From the NCBI RefSeq assembly GCF_007830635.1, contig NZ_VLLA01000016.1:124001-188000 (forward strand): a stretch of 64,000 bases of DNA, read 5' to 3'. Numbering within the stretch: position 1 is the first letter of the stretch; every line of letters starts with the position of its first letter. Both the position numbers and the translations under genes were made by a program. Below the pieces are notes generated by a model. It saw only the letters and a list, made by a program, of their open reading frames with translations. It did no database searches and was not told where the DNA came from. The DNA comes from Bradyrhizobium huanghuaihaiense. Lineage in GTDB: Bacteria > Pseudomonadota > Alphaproteobacteria > Rhizobiales > Xanthobacteraceae. Below, piece after piece: positions 40,993 to 48,587 of the stretch.

Positions 40993-41187
40993 ATGGCTCA
41001 ACCACTGCACCCGGGACATCCGTTACAGGACAATTCGTCCACTGCCGGCCGGACGCCGTCCGTGCTGCTGTTGGCGGGCGCCGGTGTCGGCGGGCTGGTC
41101 GTGATCGGTGCGCTGGCGCTGTGGTTCCACTACGGCAGCCAGGTGTTCTTCGAAATGATCAGGACCGGCTTCGCCGCCTGCTTCTGA
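40993..41187 (+). CDS. Small single-TM protein upstream of SCO1
   Basis: A 64-residue protein: a Pro/Gln-rich N-terminus (MAQPLHPGHPLQDNSS), one TM helix (VLLLAGAGVGGLVVIGALALWFHYG), and a short tail VFFEMIRTGFAACF. It is 23 bp ahead of the SCO gene in the same direction and may be an accessory of copper/cytochrome oxidase assembly; no family is recognised. Confidence 0.55.
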   Translation: MAQPLHPGHPLQDNSSTAGRTPSVLLLAGAGVGGLVVIGALALWFHYGSQVFFEMIRTGFAACF

Positions 41188-41210
41188 CCCCGACAGGAAG
41201 TTTTCCGCCT

Positions 41211-41801
41211 ATGAGTTCCGCCGCCCGTCCGCTGGTGATCGCGACCGCCTTTGCAGCAAGCCTCGTCCTCGGGCTCCTGATCATGTTCTGGGCCATGGGC
41301 GGGGTCAGCAAGGTGGCGCAGCCCGCGGCGATCGGCGGCCCGTTCCAGCTCACCGACCAGAACGGCAAGGCCGTCACCGACAAGAGCCTGAAGGGCAAGC
41401 CGACCCTGATCTTCTTCGGCTACACCCATTGCCCCGATGTCTGCCCGACCTCGCTGTTCGAGATCTCGGAGGTGCTGCGGGCGATGGGCAAGGACGCCGA
41501 CAAGGTCAACGCCGTCTTCATCTCGGTCGATCCCGAGCGCGACACGCCGGCGACGATGAAGGACTATCTGTCGAGCTTCGATCCGCATCTGGCAGGCCTG
41601 TCCGGCGACCCCGCCGAGACCGCCAAGGTGATCACCTCCTACCGGGTCTATGCCAAGAAGGTCCCGACCAAGGACGGCGACTACACCATGGACCACACCG
41701 CGCTGATCTATCTGATGGACCGCGATGGCCGGTTCGTCTCGCCGTTCAACCTGAAGCGCACGCCGGAAGAGGCTGCGACGGATCTGAAGCGGTATCTCTG
41801 A
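41211..41801 (+). CDS. SCO1/SenC/PrrC copper chaperone
   Basis: A 196-residue membrane-anchored thioredoxin-fold protein that loads copper into the CuA site of cytochrome oxidase. TM anchor at 8-31; copper motif THCPDVCPT with Cys74 and Cys78; the third ligand His162 in YTMDHTALIYLMD; VFISVDPERDTP is also conserved. ATG 41211 gives the proper membrane anchor; an upstream frame does not. Confidence 0.92.
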   Translation: MSSAARPLVIATAFAASLVLGLLIMFWAMGGVSKVAQPAAIGGPFQLTDQNGKAVTDKSLKGKPTLIFFGYTHCPDVCPTSLFEISEVLRAMGKDADKVNAVFISVDPERDTPATMKDYLSSFDPHLAGLSGDPAETAKVITSYRVYAKKVPTKDGDYTMDHTALIYLMDRDGRFVSPFNLKRTPEEAATDLKRYL

Positions 41802-41833
41802 GAGAGCACGATCGAGCGGCGTTCTCGGTGCAA

Positions 41834-41950
41834 CCTCTCCCGCTTGCGGGGGAGGTCGGCGCGAAGCGCCGGGTGGGGGCTCTACCCTCATCGGGTTTCT
41901 CGCTCGCGGAGACACCCTCTCCCCGACCCTCCCCCGCAAGCGGGGGAGGG
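41834..41950. repeat. CTCTCCC-type long repeat, copy A
   Basis: Terminal arms CCTCTCCCGCTTGCGGG and CCCGCAAGCGGGGGAGG in inverted orientation; inside are GGCGCGAAGCGCC and GGAGACACCCTCTCCCC, shared with the copies at 51110 and 59937. Confidence 0.8.
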
Positions 41951-42035
41951 AGCACAGCCATAATCGGCGCTCGCGTTCCCGGGTGGATGGTCTATAAGGC
42001 CCTCTGATCCCAACGAAATTCATTGCTTTCGGCCG

Positions 42036-42971
42036 ATGGCTCCATCGCAACAGGCGAAATCGTTCAAATCTGTCCGTGGCTTGCTGGCAGGGCTGGCCGC
42101 CGGCCTCTGCCTGCTCGCTGGCCTCTCCGGCGCCAACGCCCAGGCCCCGGCCAAGCAGCCCCCGGCGGGGCCCCAGGCCACGCCGCAAGTTGCGCCCCAG
42201 GCGGCCCCCCAGGCCGTGCCCGGGTTCTGGGACCCGCGCCGGCGCCCGGAGCGGCCGGACCTGTCGCGCCTGACCGTGATCCGCTTCCTGACCGAGACCG
42301 ACTATCCGCCGTTCAACTACACCGGCGCCGATGGCAATCCGGCCGGCTTCAACGTCGATCTCGCCCGCGCGCTGTGCGACGAGATCAAGGTCACCTGCAC
42401 GGTGCAGATGCGGCGCTTCGAGACGCTGGTCGATGCGCTCACCTCCAACCGCGGGGACGCCATCATCGCCTCGATGGCGGTCAGCCCGCAGCTGCGCGCC
42501 CGCGTCGATTTCACCGATCCCTATTACCGCGTGCCGGCGCGCTTCGCCTCGCGCAAGGATGCGGTGATGCCGGAGATCCGCCCCGAATATCTCGAAGGCA
42601 AGAAGGTCGGCGTCATCGCGGGCTCCGCGCATGAGGCGTATCTGAAGGCGATGTTCACCGACGCCGAGCTGCACCCCTATCCGAGCGACGACGCGATGCG
42701 CGCAGCGCTGCGCAAGGGCGAGGTCGACTTCATCTTCGGCGATGCCATCTCGCTCGCGTTCTGGATCAACGGCACCGATTCCGGCGATTGCTGTGCCTTC
42801 TCCGGCGGCCCCTTCGTTGAGAGCCGCTTCTTCGGCGAAGGCATCGGCATCGCCGTCCGCAAGGGCAACGACGTGCTGCGCCAGGCCCTGAACTGGGCCC
42901 TGTTCCGCGTCTGGGAAAAAGGCCGCTACACCGATCTGTGGCTCCGCTATTTCTCGGTGAGCCCGTTTTGA
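42036..42971 (+). CDS. Amino-acid ABC transporter-type periplasmic binding protein
   Basis: A 311-residue class II binding protein (SBP_bac_3). Signal peptide to about residue 35 (GLLAGLAAGLCLLAGLSGANAQ), a Pro/Ala/Gln linker, then TVIRFLTETDYPPFNYTGADGNPAGFNVDLARALCDEI, FETLVDALTSNRGDAIIASMAVS and LEGKKVGVIAGSAHEAYLKAMF. No permease or ATPase is adjacent. Ligand is unpredictable. Confidence 0.85.
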   Translation: MAPSQQAKSFKSVRGLLAGLAAGLCLLAGLSGANAQAPAKQPPAGPQATPQVAPQAAPQAVPGFWDPRRRPERPDLSRLTVIRFLTETDYPPFNYTGADGNPAGFNVDLARALCDEIKVTCTVQMRRFETLVDALTSNRGDAIIASMAVSPQLRARVDFTDPYYRVPARFASRKDAVMPEIRPEYLEGKKVGVIAGSAHEAYLKAMFTDAELHPYPSDDAMRAALRKGEVDFIFGDAISLAFWINGTDSGDCCAFSGGPFVESRFFGEGIGIAVRKGNDVLRQALNWALFRVWEKGRYTDLWLRYFSVSPF

Positions 42972-43008
42972 TCGCTTCATCTCGTCGCGCTAGCGGCGAG
43001 CGAACTGC

Positions 43009-43088
43009 CGTAGGGTGGGCAAAGGCGCGTCAGCGCCGTGCCCACGTCTTTGAAGGTGGTGGGCACGCTTCGCTTTGCCCACCCTACG
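43009..43088. repeat. GTAGGGTGGGCAAAG palindromic repeat, copy 2
   Basis: Arms CGTAGGGTGGGCAAAG/CTTTGCCCACCCTACG identical to copy 1. It lies 77 bp upstream of lysK. Confidence 0.85.
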
Positions 43089-43164
43089 ATTCCCGCGTTA
43101 GTTGCTCCGCAACTTTTGCATTCTGCCCGGAAATCGCTATTTTCCGCGGCCCGGAGGCCCCTTG

Positions 43165-44808
43165 ATGTCCGTTATCGATCCCAGCATGAGCCCGAGCGAC
43201 CTGCGTGCGCTCGCCGAACAATCCAACGCCTGGCCGTTCGAGCAGGCGAAGGCCATTGTCGCGCGGCTGAAGAAAAGCCCGAAGGACGAGGTGCTGTTCG
43301 AGACCGGCTACGGCCCGTCAGGCCTGCCGCATATCGGCACGTTCGGCGAGGTCGCGCGCACCTCGATGGTGCGCCACGCCTTCCGCGTGCTGACCGAGGA
43401 CAAGATCAAGACGCGCCTGCTGGCGTTCTCCGACGACATGGACGGGTTTCGCAAGGTGCCCGACAACGTCCCCAACAAGGAGATGCTGGCCGCGCATCTC
43501 GGCAAGCCGCTGACGCGGGTGCCGGATCCGTTCTCCAACGAGTACCCCTCGTTCGGCCACCACAACAACGCGCGGCTGCGCGCCTTCCTCGATCATTTCG
43601 GCTTCGACTACGAGTTCGCAAGCTCGACCGACTACTACACGTCCGGCCGTTTCGATGCGACGCTGCTGAAGATGCTCGCTGCCTACGACAAGGTCATGGC
43701 GATCATTCTGCCGACGCTGGGACCGGATCGCCGCGCGACCTATTCGCCGTTCCTGCCGATCAGCAAGTCCACCGGCGTGGTGCTCCAAGTGCCGATGATC
43801 CGCCGCGACGTCGCCGCCGGCACCGTGACCTATGTCGATCCTGATACCAACCAGGAAGTTGAAACGCCTGTCACCGGCGGAAATGTAAAATGCCAGTGGA
43901 AGGCCGATTGGGCGATGCGCTGGGTCGCGCTCGGCGTCGACTACGAGATGGCCGGCAAGGACCTGATCGATTCCGTGAAGCTGTCCGGCGCCATCGCCAA
44001 GGCGCTCGGCGCCACACCGCCCGAAGGCTTCAACTACGAGCTCTTCCTCGACGAGCAGGGCCAGAAGATCTCGAAGTCGAAGGGCAACGGCCTCACCATC
44101 GACGAATGGCTGCGCTACGCCTCGCCGGAATCGCTGTCGCTGTTCATGTACCGCGAGCCGAAGGCGGCCAAGCGGCTGTATTTCGACGTCATCCCGCGCA
44201 ACGTCGACGACTACCAGCAGTTCATCGACGGTTTTGCCAGGCAGGACGGCAAGCAGCAGCTCGGCAATCCGGTCTGGCACATCCACAACGGCAAGCCGCC
44301 GCAGGGCGACATGCCCGTCACCTTCCAGCTGCTCTTGACGCTGGTGTCGTCGTCGAACGCGGAGAATGCCGAGACGCTGTGGGGCTTCATCGGCCGCTAT
44401 CGTCCCGGCGTGAGCCCGCAGACGCATCCGAAGCTGGACGCGATGGTCGGCTACGCCATCAACTACTACCGCGACTTCGTCGCGCCGACGAAGCAGTTCC
44501 GCGTGCCCACGGACACGGAGCGCGCGGCGCTGCAGGATCTGCGCGATGCGCTCTCGCAGCTTCCGCAGGACGCCTCGGCCGAAGACATCCAGAACGTCGT
44601 CTACGAGATCGGCCGCCGCGAGCCGTTCCTCGACCAGGTCAAGAAGGGCAAGGACGGCCGCCCCGGCGTCACGCTCGACTGGTTCAACATGCTCTACCAG
44701 GTGCTGCTCGGCCAGGAGAAGGGCCCGCGCTTCGGCTCCTTCGTCGCGGTGTACGGCGTGCAGAACGCGGTGAACATGATCGACGGCGCGCTGGCGCGAT
44801 CAGCGTAA
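43165..44808 (+). CDS. lysK: Lysine--tRNA ligase, class I
   Basis: A 547-residue class I lysyl-tRNA synthetase, the archaeal-type form used by many Alphaproteobacteria in place of the class II LysS. The HIGH-type motif is GLPHIGTFGEVAR (His56) and the KMSKS-type motif is KISKSKGNG near 301. GYGPSGLPH and STDYYTSGRFD are also family-typical. ATG 43165 is chosen; a longer frame lacks support. Confidence 0.95.
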   Translation: MSVIDPSMSPSDLRALAEQSNAWPFEQAKAIVARLKKSPKDEVLFETGYGPSGLPHIGTFGEVARTSMVRHAFRVLTEDKIKTRLLAFSDDMDGFRKVPDNVPNKEMLAAHLGKPLTRVPDPFSNEYPSFGHHNNARLRAFLDHFGFDYEFASSTDYYTSGRFDATLLKMLAAYDKVMAIILPTLGPDRRATYSPFLPISKSTGVVLQVPMIRRDVAAGTVTYVDPDTNQEVETPVTGGNVKCQWKADWAMRWVALGVDYEMAGKDLIDSVKLSGAIAKALGATPPEGFNYELFLDEQGQKISKSKGNGLTIDEWLRYASPESLSLFMYREPKAAKRLYFDVIPRNVDDYQQFIDGFARQDGKQQLGNPVWHIHNGKPPQGDMPVTFQLLLTLVSSSNAENAETLWGFIGRYRPGVSPQTHPKLDAMVGYAINYYRDFVAPTKQFRVPTDTERAALQDLRDALSQLPQDASAEDIQNVVYEIGRREPFLDQVKKGKDGRPGVTLDWFNMLYQVLLGQEKGPRFGSFVAVYGVQNAVNMIDGALARSA

Positions 44809-44831
44809 CGCTGTTGCCCAGCTGAAGACCC

Positions 44832-44908
44832 GTAGCCCGGATGAGCGCAGCGACATCCGGGGTGCCGCAAAGAAAGGTCCCGGATATCGCTTCGCTCATC
44901 CGGGCTAC
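44832..44908. repeat. GTAGCCCGGATG palindromic repeat, copy 1
   Basis: GTAGCCCGGATGAGCG and CGCTCATCCGGGCTAC are exact complements. A second member is at 48496-48580. Confidence 0.85.
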
Positions 44909-44942
44909 GAACCATCATTGCGGCGGCAACTCTCTCCCCAAC

Positions 44943-45064
44943 GTCGTCCTGGCGAAAGCCAGGACCCATAACCACCGTCGGATGTGGTTACGGGGACTCG
45001 GAGTTGCCAACTCGCACGACGACTTCTCCCTGGGGTAACGGGTCCTGGCTTTCGCCAGGACGAC
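44943..45064. repeat. GTCGTCCTGGCGAAAGCCAGGAC repeat pair
   Basis: Same architecture as 36377-36506 with compensating C-to-T and G-to-A changes in both arms, so stem pairing is preserved. Lies between convergent lysK and the carbonic anhydrase gene. Confidence 0.8.
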
Positions 45065-45085
45065 ATCGACGAACTTGAGCCCCTG

Positions 45086-45838
45086 TTAGATCGACCGCAG
45101 CACGTAACGCCGGTTATCCTTCTGCACCGGGCGCGCGTTCATCGGGTAGAGCTTTGCGAAGGCAGCGACATCGGCGGCCGACACCTGGATCGGCGTGGTC
45201 AGCAGCAGCCATTCGACGACTTCCGAGCAGGGCGGCGTCGTCAGCGAGCCGGGATAGCGGTAATAGCCGAGCTTCGTTGGCAGCATGGCGAGCGGATCGA
45301 TGCTCGCATCCGCCTTCACCGCGGGGCCTTCCGTTGCCGGCATGGTCTTGATGATCTTGCCGAAGGCCGGGTTCGGCTTGCCCTCCGCCATCAGCACGCC
45401 GACCACGGCGAGCCCGCCGGCATCGTTGCGGTGGACGAAATGCGCCTCCATCGGAAAATTCTTGCCGCCGATCATGTGCTCGCTCGGCCGGTGGAAGTGC
45501 ACCTGGAGCAGCCTGTACTTGACGTCGCCGAGAAGAAGCGTGCTGCCCTCGGCGAAGTTGAGCTGGATCGTGTGCCCGTTGTTGACGATGGTGTCGGCAG
45601 TCCTGCCCCAGTTCAGCTTCAGCGCGGGCAATTGCGACTTCACCGTCGTCTCGATGTCGATCGGCGATTGTTGCAGGCCGACCGTGCAGGCCTTGTTGGC
45701 TGCATCGAGGTCGCCCCATTTGCCCGGACCGCCGGCGCCTTCATAGCTCCAATGCACGCCTTCGGCGGCGAAGGCCGGCTTGCACACCGGACAAAGCGCA
45801 AGACCCGCGAGTGCTTTCAATGCGTGACGGCGATTCAT
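45086..45838 (-). CDS. Alpha-class carbonic anhydrase, exported
   Basis: A 250-residue periplasmic enzyme for CO2/bicarbonate interconversion. The leader MNRRHALKALAGLALCPVCKPAFA is RR-containing. The alpha-class zinc ligands are His114 and His116 (LQVHFHRPSEH) and His133 (EAHFVH). WSYEG, QQSPIDI and LTTPPCSEVVEW are conserved, with Cys51 and the Cys of PPCSE forming the expected disulfide. It stands alone between a repeat and the S24-type regulator. Confidence 0.93.
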   Translation of the reverse strand: MNRRHALKALAGLALCPVCKPAFAAEGVHWSYEGAGGPGKWGDLDAANKACTVGLQQSPIDIETTVKSQLPALKLNWGRTADTIVNNGHTIQLNFAEGSTLLLGDVKYRLLQVHFHRPSEHMIGGKNFPMEAHFVHRNDAGGLAVVGVLMAEGKPNPAFGKIIKTMPATEGPAVKADASIDPLAMLPTKLGYYRYPGSLTTPPCSEVVEWLLLTTPIQVSAADVAAFAKLYPMNARPVQKDNRRYVLRSI

Positions 45839-45930
45839 CGTAGTCCCCCCTCAGATCAATTCGATCGGCAATTTCGCGCGCAACCTAGGTGAGAGGGCCG
45901 GTGAGTCGCAATGGCAATCGCACGTTGAAT

Positions 45931-46557
45931 CTATTGGCTCGCCCACACGATCCTTGCGATCCAGGCGACCTCGCCCGTCGCCATCGTGCGCTCGGCCTGC
46001 GCGGCATCGAGCGGCTGCAATTCCAGCGACTTTGTCGTGCGGCGCTTCAGGGTTGCGATCGTCACCTCGCCCGCTGTGGTCTTCACCACGACACGGTCGC
46101 CCTTGCGGATCGCTGTGCCCGGTGAGACCAGGATGACGTCGCCGTCGCGGTAGGTGGGCGCAAGTGCATCGCCCGCGATCTCCAGTGCAAACGTCTGGCT
46201 GTCCTCGACCGTGGGAAGCGCGACTTCGGTCCAGCCCTTGCCCGACGGAAGGCCGGACTCGTCGAAGGCGCCGCTCGTGCCGGCCAGCGCGAGGCCGAGC
46301 AGCGGCACCGATCGGCCGTTGCCTGTCTCGTCGTCGATCAGCCTTGCAAAGGTGTCGATGGAGTCGCCGGTCGCCGCCAGCGCTTTCGCGATCGATTCGG
46401 TCGAGGGCCAGCGCTCGCGGCCATCAGGGGTGACGCGCTTGGACCTGTTGAAGGTGGTGGGATCGAGCCCGGCGCGCTTGGCAAGGCCGGACGGCGACAG
46501 GCCGGCGCGCGCCGCGAGCCGATCCAGCGCGACCCAGATCTGGTCGTGAGTCAGCAT
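45931..46557 (-). CDS. HTH regulator with S24/LexA-like C-terminal domain, catalytic residues replaced
   Basis: A 208-residue repressor-like protein. An N-terminal helix-turn-helix (LSPSGLAKRAGLDPTTFNRSKRV, 20-41) is followed by an S24 fold (residues 85-205). The catalytic Ser of the usual GDSMxPxxxDGD is Ala131 in IAGDALAPTYRDGD, and the usual Lys of the EVxxKxL strand is Ala168 in EVTIATL. It therefore should not self-cleave. It ends with VAWIARIVWASQ, common to rhizobial members. Start ATG 46557 or ATG 46584. Confidence 0.8.
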   Translation of the reverse strand: MLTHDQIWVALDRLAARAGLSPSGLAKRAGLDPTTFNRSKRVTPDGRERWPSTESIAKALAATGDSIDTFARLIDDETGNGRSVPLLGLALAGTSGAFDESGLPSGKGWTEVALPTVEDSQTFALEIAGDALAPTYRDGDVILVSPGTAIRKGDRVVVKTTAGEVTIATLKRRTTKSLELQPLDAAQAERTMATGEVAWIARIVWASQ

Positions 46558-46605
46558 CCTCTGCGCTTTGGCCTGTCTGACCATGGAAGGTCCAGCCCGT
46601 CGCAA

Positions 46606-46891
46606 CTCAGGAAAACTGTCCTCAAATCAACCGGTTTTCCGTTTTTAGCGCAAGGGGGTGACGCGAAAGCGGTTGTCGGGTGGAGGGAATACAAGTGCGT
46701 GGCAAGGAAAACGCGTCAAAACGGGAATCTGACGGCCCGTCCCGATTTCATCGGGACGGAACAGGCGCTAAGTCTTGAGTTCGGAAGGAGCGGCCTTTAC
46801 GGTCGCGCCGGGGTTTCAGGGACCCCAACAGACGAAAAAACCCAAGAGACTCAAAGAGCTGTCTCAAAGGGCAAACAGGGCTGCGCAAGCG
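46606..46891. other. Intergenic with three hairpins, possible small RNA or leader
   Basis: No gene pattern. GGAAAAC (46610-46616) and GTTTTCC (46634-46640) form an inverted repeat near the regulator start and could be its operator. CCGTCCCGAT / ATCGGGACGG (46737-46759) is a perfect 10-bp stem with a 3-nt loop, and GGGGT/ACCCC follows near 46812. The region precedes the DUF952-pyrD pair. Confidence 0.4.
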
Positions 46892-47236
46892 GTGGTCAAG
46901 ATCTACAAAATCTGTCCGGCCTCGGCCTGGCGCGAGGCGGAACGGCACGGCGTGTATCAGGGCAGCGCGGACGATTCGCGCGACGGCTTCATTCATTTCT
47001 CGACGGCCGCCCAGGTTCCCGAAACCCTGCGCAAGCACTTCGCCGGGCAGCGGGCGCTGTTCCTGGTCGAGGTCGACGGCGATGCGCTGGGCAGCGAGCT
47101 GCGCTGGGAGCGCTCGCGCAATGAGGAGCTGTTTCCGCACCTCTATGGCGAGCTCGATCTCGGCGCTGTCATCTCGGTGCTGAACCTCAACATGCGCTCC
47201 GACGGCAGCCACGATGTTCCGGAGCTCGCGCCGTGA
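46892..47236 (+). CDS. DUF952 family protein
   Basis: A 114-residue protein: VVKIYKICPASAWREAERHGVYQGSADDSRDGFIHFSTAAQVPETL at the start, ALFLVEVDGDALG and LRWERSRNEELFPHLYG later. This is the DUF952 pattern, a family regularly encoded just upstream of pyrD in Rhizobiales. Biochemical role unknown. GTG 46892 is chosen so the protein starts as its relatives do. Its stop overlaps the pyrD start (GTGA). Confidence 0.8.
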   Translation: MVKIYKICPASAWREAERHGVYQGSADDSRDGFIHFSTAAQVPETLRKHFAGQRALFLVEVDGDALGSELRWERSRNEELFPHLYGELDLGAVISVLNLNMRSDGSHDVPELAP

Positions 47237-48330
47237 TCCGCGCTTTCGACGCCTTCTCGCTGCCGGTGCTGCGCTGGCTCGATCCGGAGGATGCGCATCG
47301 CCTGGCGATCCAGGGCCTGCGCTTCCTGCCGCCGGTCAAGCCGCGCGCTGACGATCCCAAGCTCGCGGTCCGCGCCTTCGGCCTCAATTTTCCCAATCCG
47401 ATCGGCATGGCCGCCGGCTTCGACAAGAGTGCCGAGGTGCCGGACGCGCTGCTGCGGCTCGGTTTCGGCTTCGTCGAGATCGGCTCGGTGACGCCGAAAC
47501 CGCAAGCCGGCAATCCGCGGCCGCGCCTGTTCCGGCTCGAGCGCGACGAAGCCGTCATCAACCGCATGGGTTTCAACAATGACGGCGCGGACGTCGCGCT
47601 GCGCCGGCTCGCCGCCCGCGCGCAGCATGGCGGCATCGTCGGCGTCAATGTCGGCGCCAACAAGGATTCGCCGGACCGTGTCGCCGACTACGTCAAGCTG
47701 ATCGAGACCTTCGCGCCGGTCGCGAGCTATTTCACCGTCAATGTCTCCTCGCCCAACACGCCGGGCCTGCGTAACTTGCAGGAAGGCGCGCTGCTCGACG
47801 ATCTCCTCGCGCGCGTGATCGACGCGCGCGAGCGTGTCAGGCAAAAGGCTGGCGATACACCGGTGCTGCTCAAGATCGCGCCTGACTTGAGCCTCGCCCA
47901 GCTCGACGACGTCGTGCAGGTCGCGCGCTCGCGCAAGGTCGACGGCATGATCGTGTCGAACACGACGATCGCGCGGCCGAGCACGCTGCGCGAGGAGACG
48001 CGGGCCAAGGAGCAGGGCGGCCTGTCAGGCCGGCCGCTGTTCCGCCTCTCGACGCGGATGGTCGCGGAGACCTATGTGCGGGTCGAGGGCGCGTTCCCCC
48101 TGGTCGGCGTCGGCGGGGTCGATTCCGGCGGTGCGGCGCTGACAAAAATCCGCGCCGGCGCGAGCCTGATCCAGCTCTATTCGTCGCTGGTCTACAAGGG
48201 CCTCGGCCTCGTCGAGGAGATCAAGCGCGATCTCACCTCGACATTGCTGCGCACGGGCCGCGATTCGCTTTCCGAAATCGTGGGCTCCGATGCGGCGACG
48301 CTGACCGCGGAAGACTGGCCGGGGATGTAG
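47233..48330 (+). CDS. pyrD: Dihydroorotate dehydrogenase (quinone)
   Basis: Class 2, membrane-associated FMN enzyme of pyrimidine synthesis; 365 residues. FGLNFPNPIGMAAGFDKSAEVPDALLRLGFGFVEIGSVTPKPQAGNPRPRLFRL is diagnostic in blocks; FTVNVSSPNTPGLRNLQ carries the catalytic Ser, VLLKIAPDLS and IVSNTTIARP the FMN site, and LVGVGGVDSG the phosphate site. The N-terminal helix IRAFDAFSLPVLRWLDPEDAHRLAI is the quinone/membrane patch. GTG start overlaps the DUF952 stop. Confidence 0.95.
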   Translation: MIRAFDAFSLPVLRWLDPEDAHRLAIQGLRFLPPVKPRADDPKLAVRAFGLNFPNPIGMAAGFDKSAEVPDALLRLGFGFVEIGSVTPKPQAGNPRPRLFRLERDEAVINRMGFNNDGADVALRRLAARAQHGGIVGVNVGANKDSPDRVADYVKLIETFAPVASYFTVNVSSPNTPGLRNLQEGALLDDLLARVIDARERVRQKAGDTPVLLKIAPDLSLAQLDDVVQVARSRKVDGMIVSNTTIARPSTLREETRAKEQGGLSGRPLFRLSTRMVAETYVRVEGAFPLVGVGGVDSGGAALTKIRAGASLIQLYSSLVYKGLGLVEEIKRDLTSTLLRTGRDSLSEIVGSDAATLTAEDWPGM

Positions 48331-48337
48331 CTCTCGT

Positions 48338-48474
48338 GCCCCGGACGCAGCGCAGCGCGCCGCCTTCGGCGTGGTGCGCTGCAGAGCCGGGGCCCATATC
48401 ACCGTATCGTGCCATGTTGCTTTCCGGGTCCCCGCTCTGCGCAGCAGCGTTTCACGCTGCAGCGCGCCCGGGAC
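48338..48474. repeat. GCCCCGGACGCAGCGCAGC repeat
   Basis: Imperfect long palindrome with CCCCGG/CCGGGG and GCGCTGCAG/CTGCAGCGC segments, starting just after pyrD. It is adjacent to a different repeat family at 48496. Confidence 0.65.
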
Positions 48475-48495
48475 ACGCCTGTCATTGCAGGCCCC

Positions 48496-48580
48496 GTAGC
48501 CCGGATGGAGCGTAGCGTAATCCGGGAGTCTGTCCGCGGGCACGAGAACCCCAGATTTCGCTGCGCTCCATCCGGGCTAC
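48496..48580. repeat. GTAGCCCGGATG palindromic repeat, copy 2
   Basis: GTAGCCCGGATGGAGCG and CGCTCCATCCGGGCTAC complementary arms; relates to 44832-44908. It ends 7 bp before the stop codon of the MATE gene. Confidence 0.85.
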
Positions 48581-48587
48581 GATTCTT

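Noticed and set aside
41130..42980. Minus-strand frame of 616 codons over sco1 and the binding protein gene
   Set aside because: Runs across an intergenic repeat and two plus-strand genes with clear motifs; composition is that of a shadow frame.
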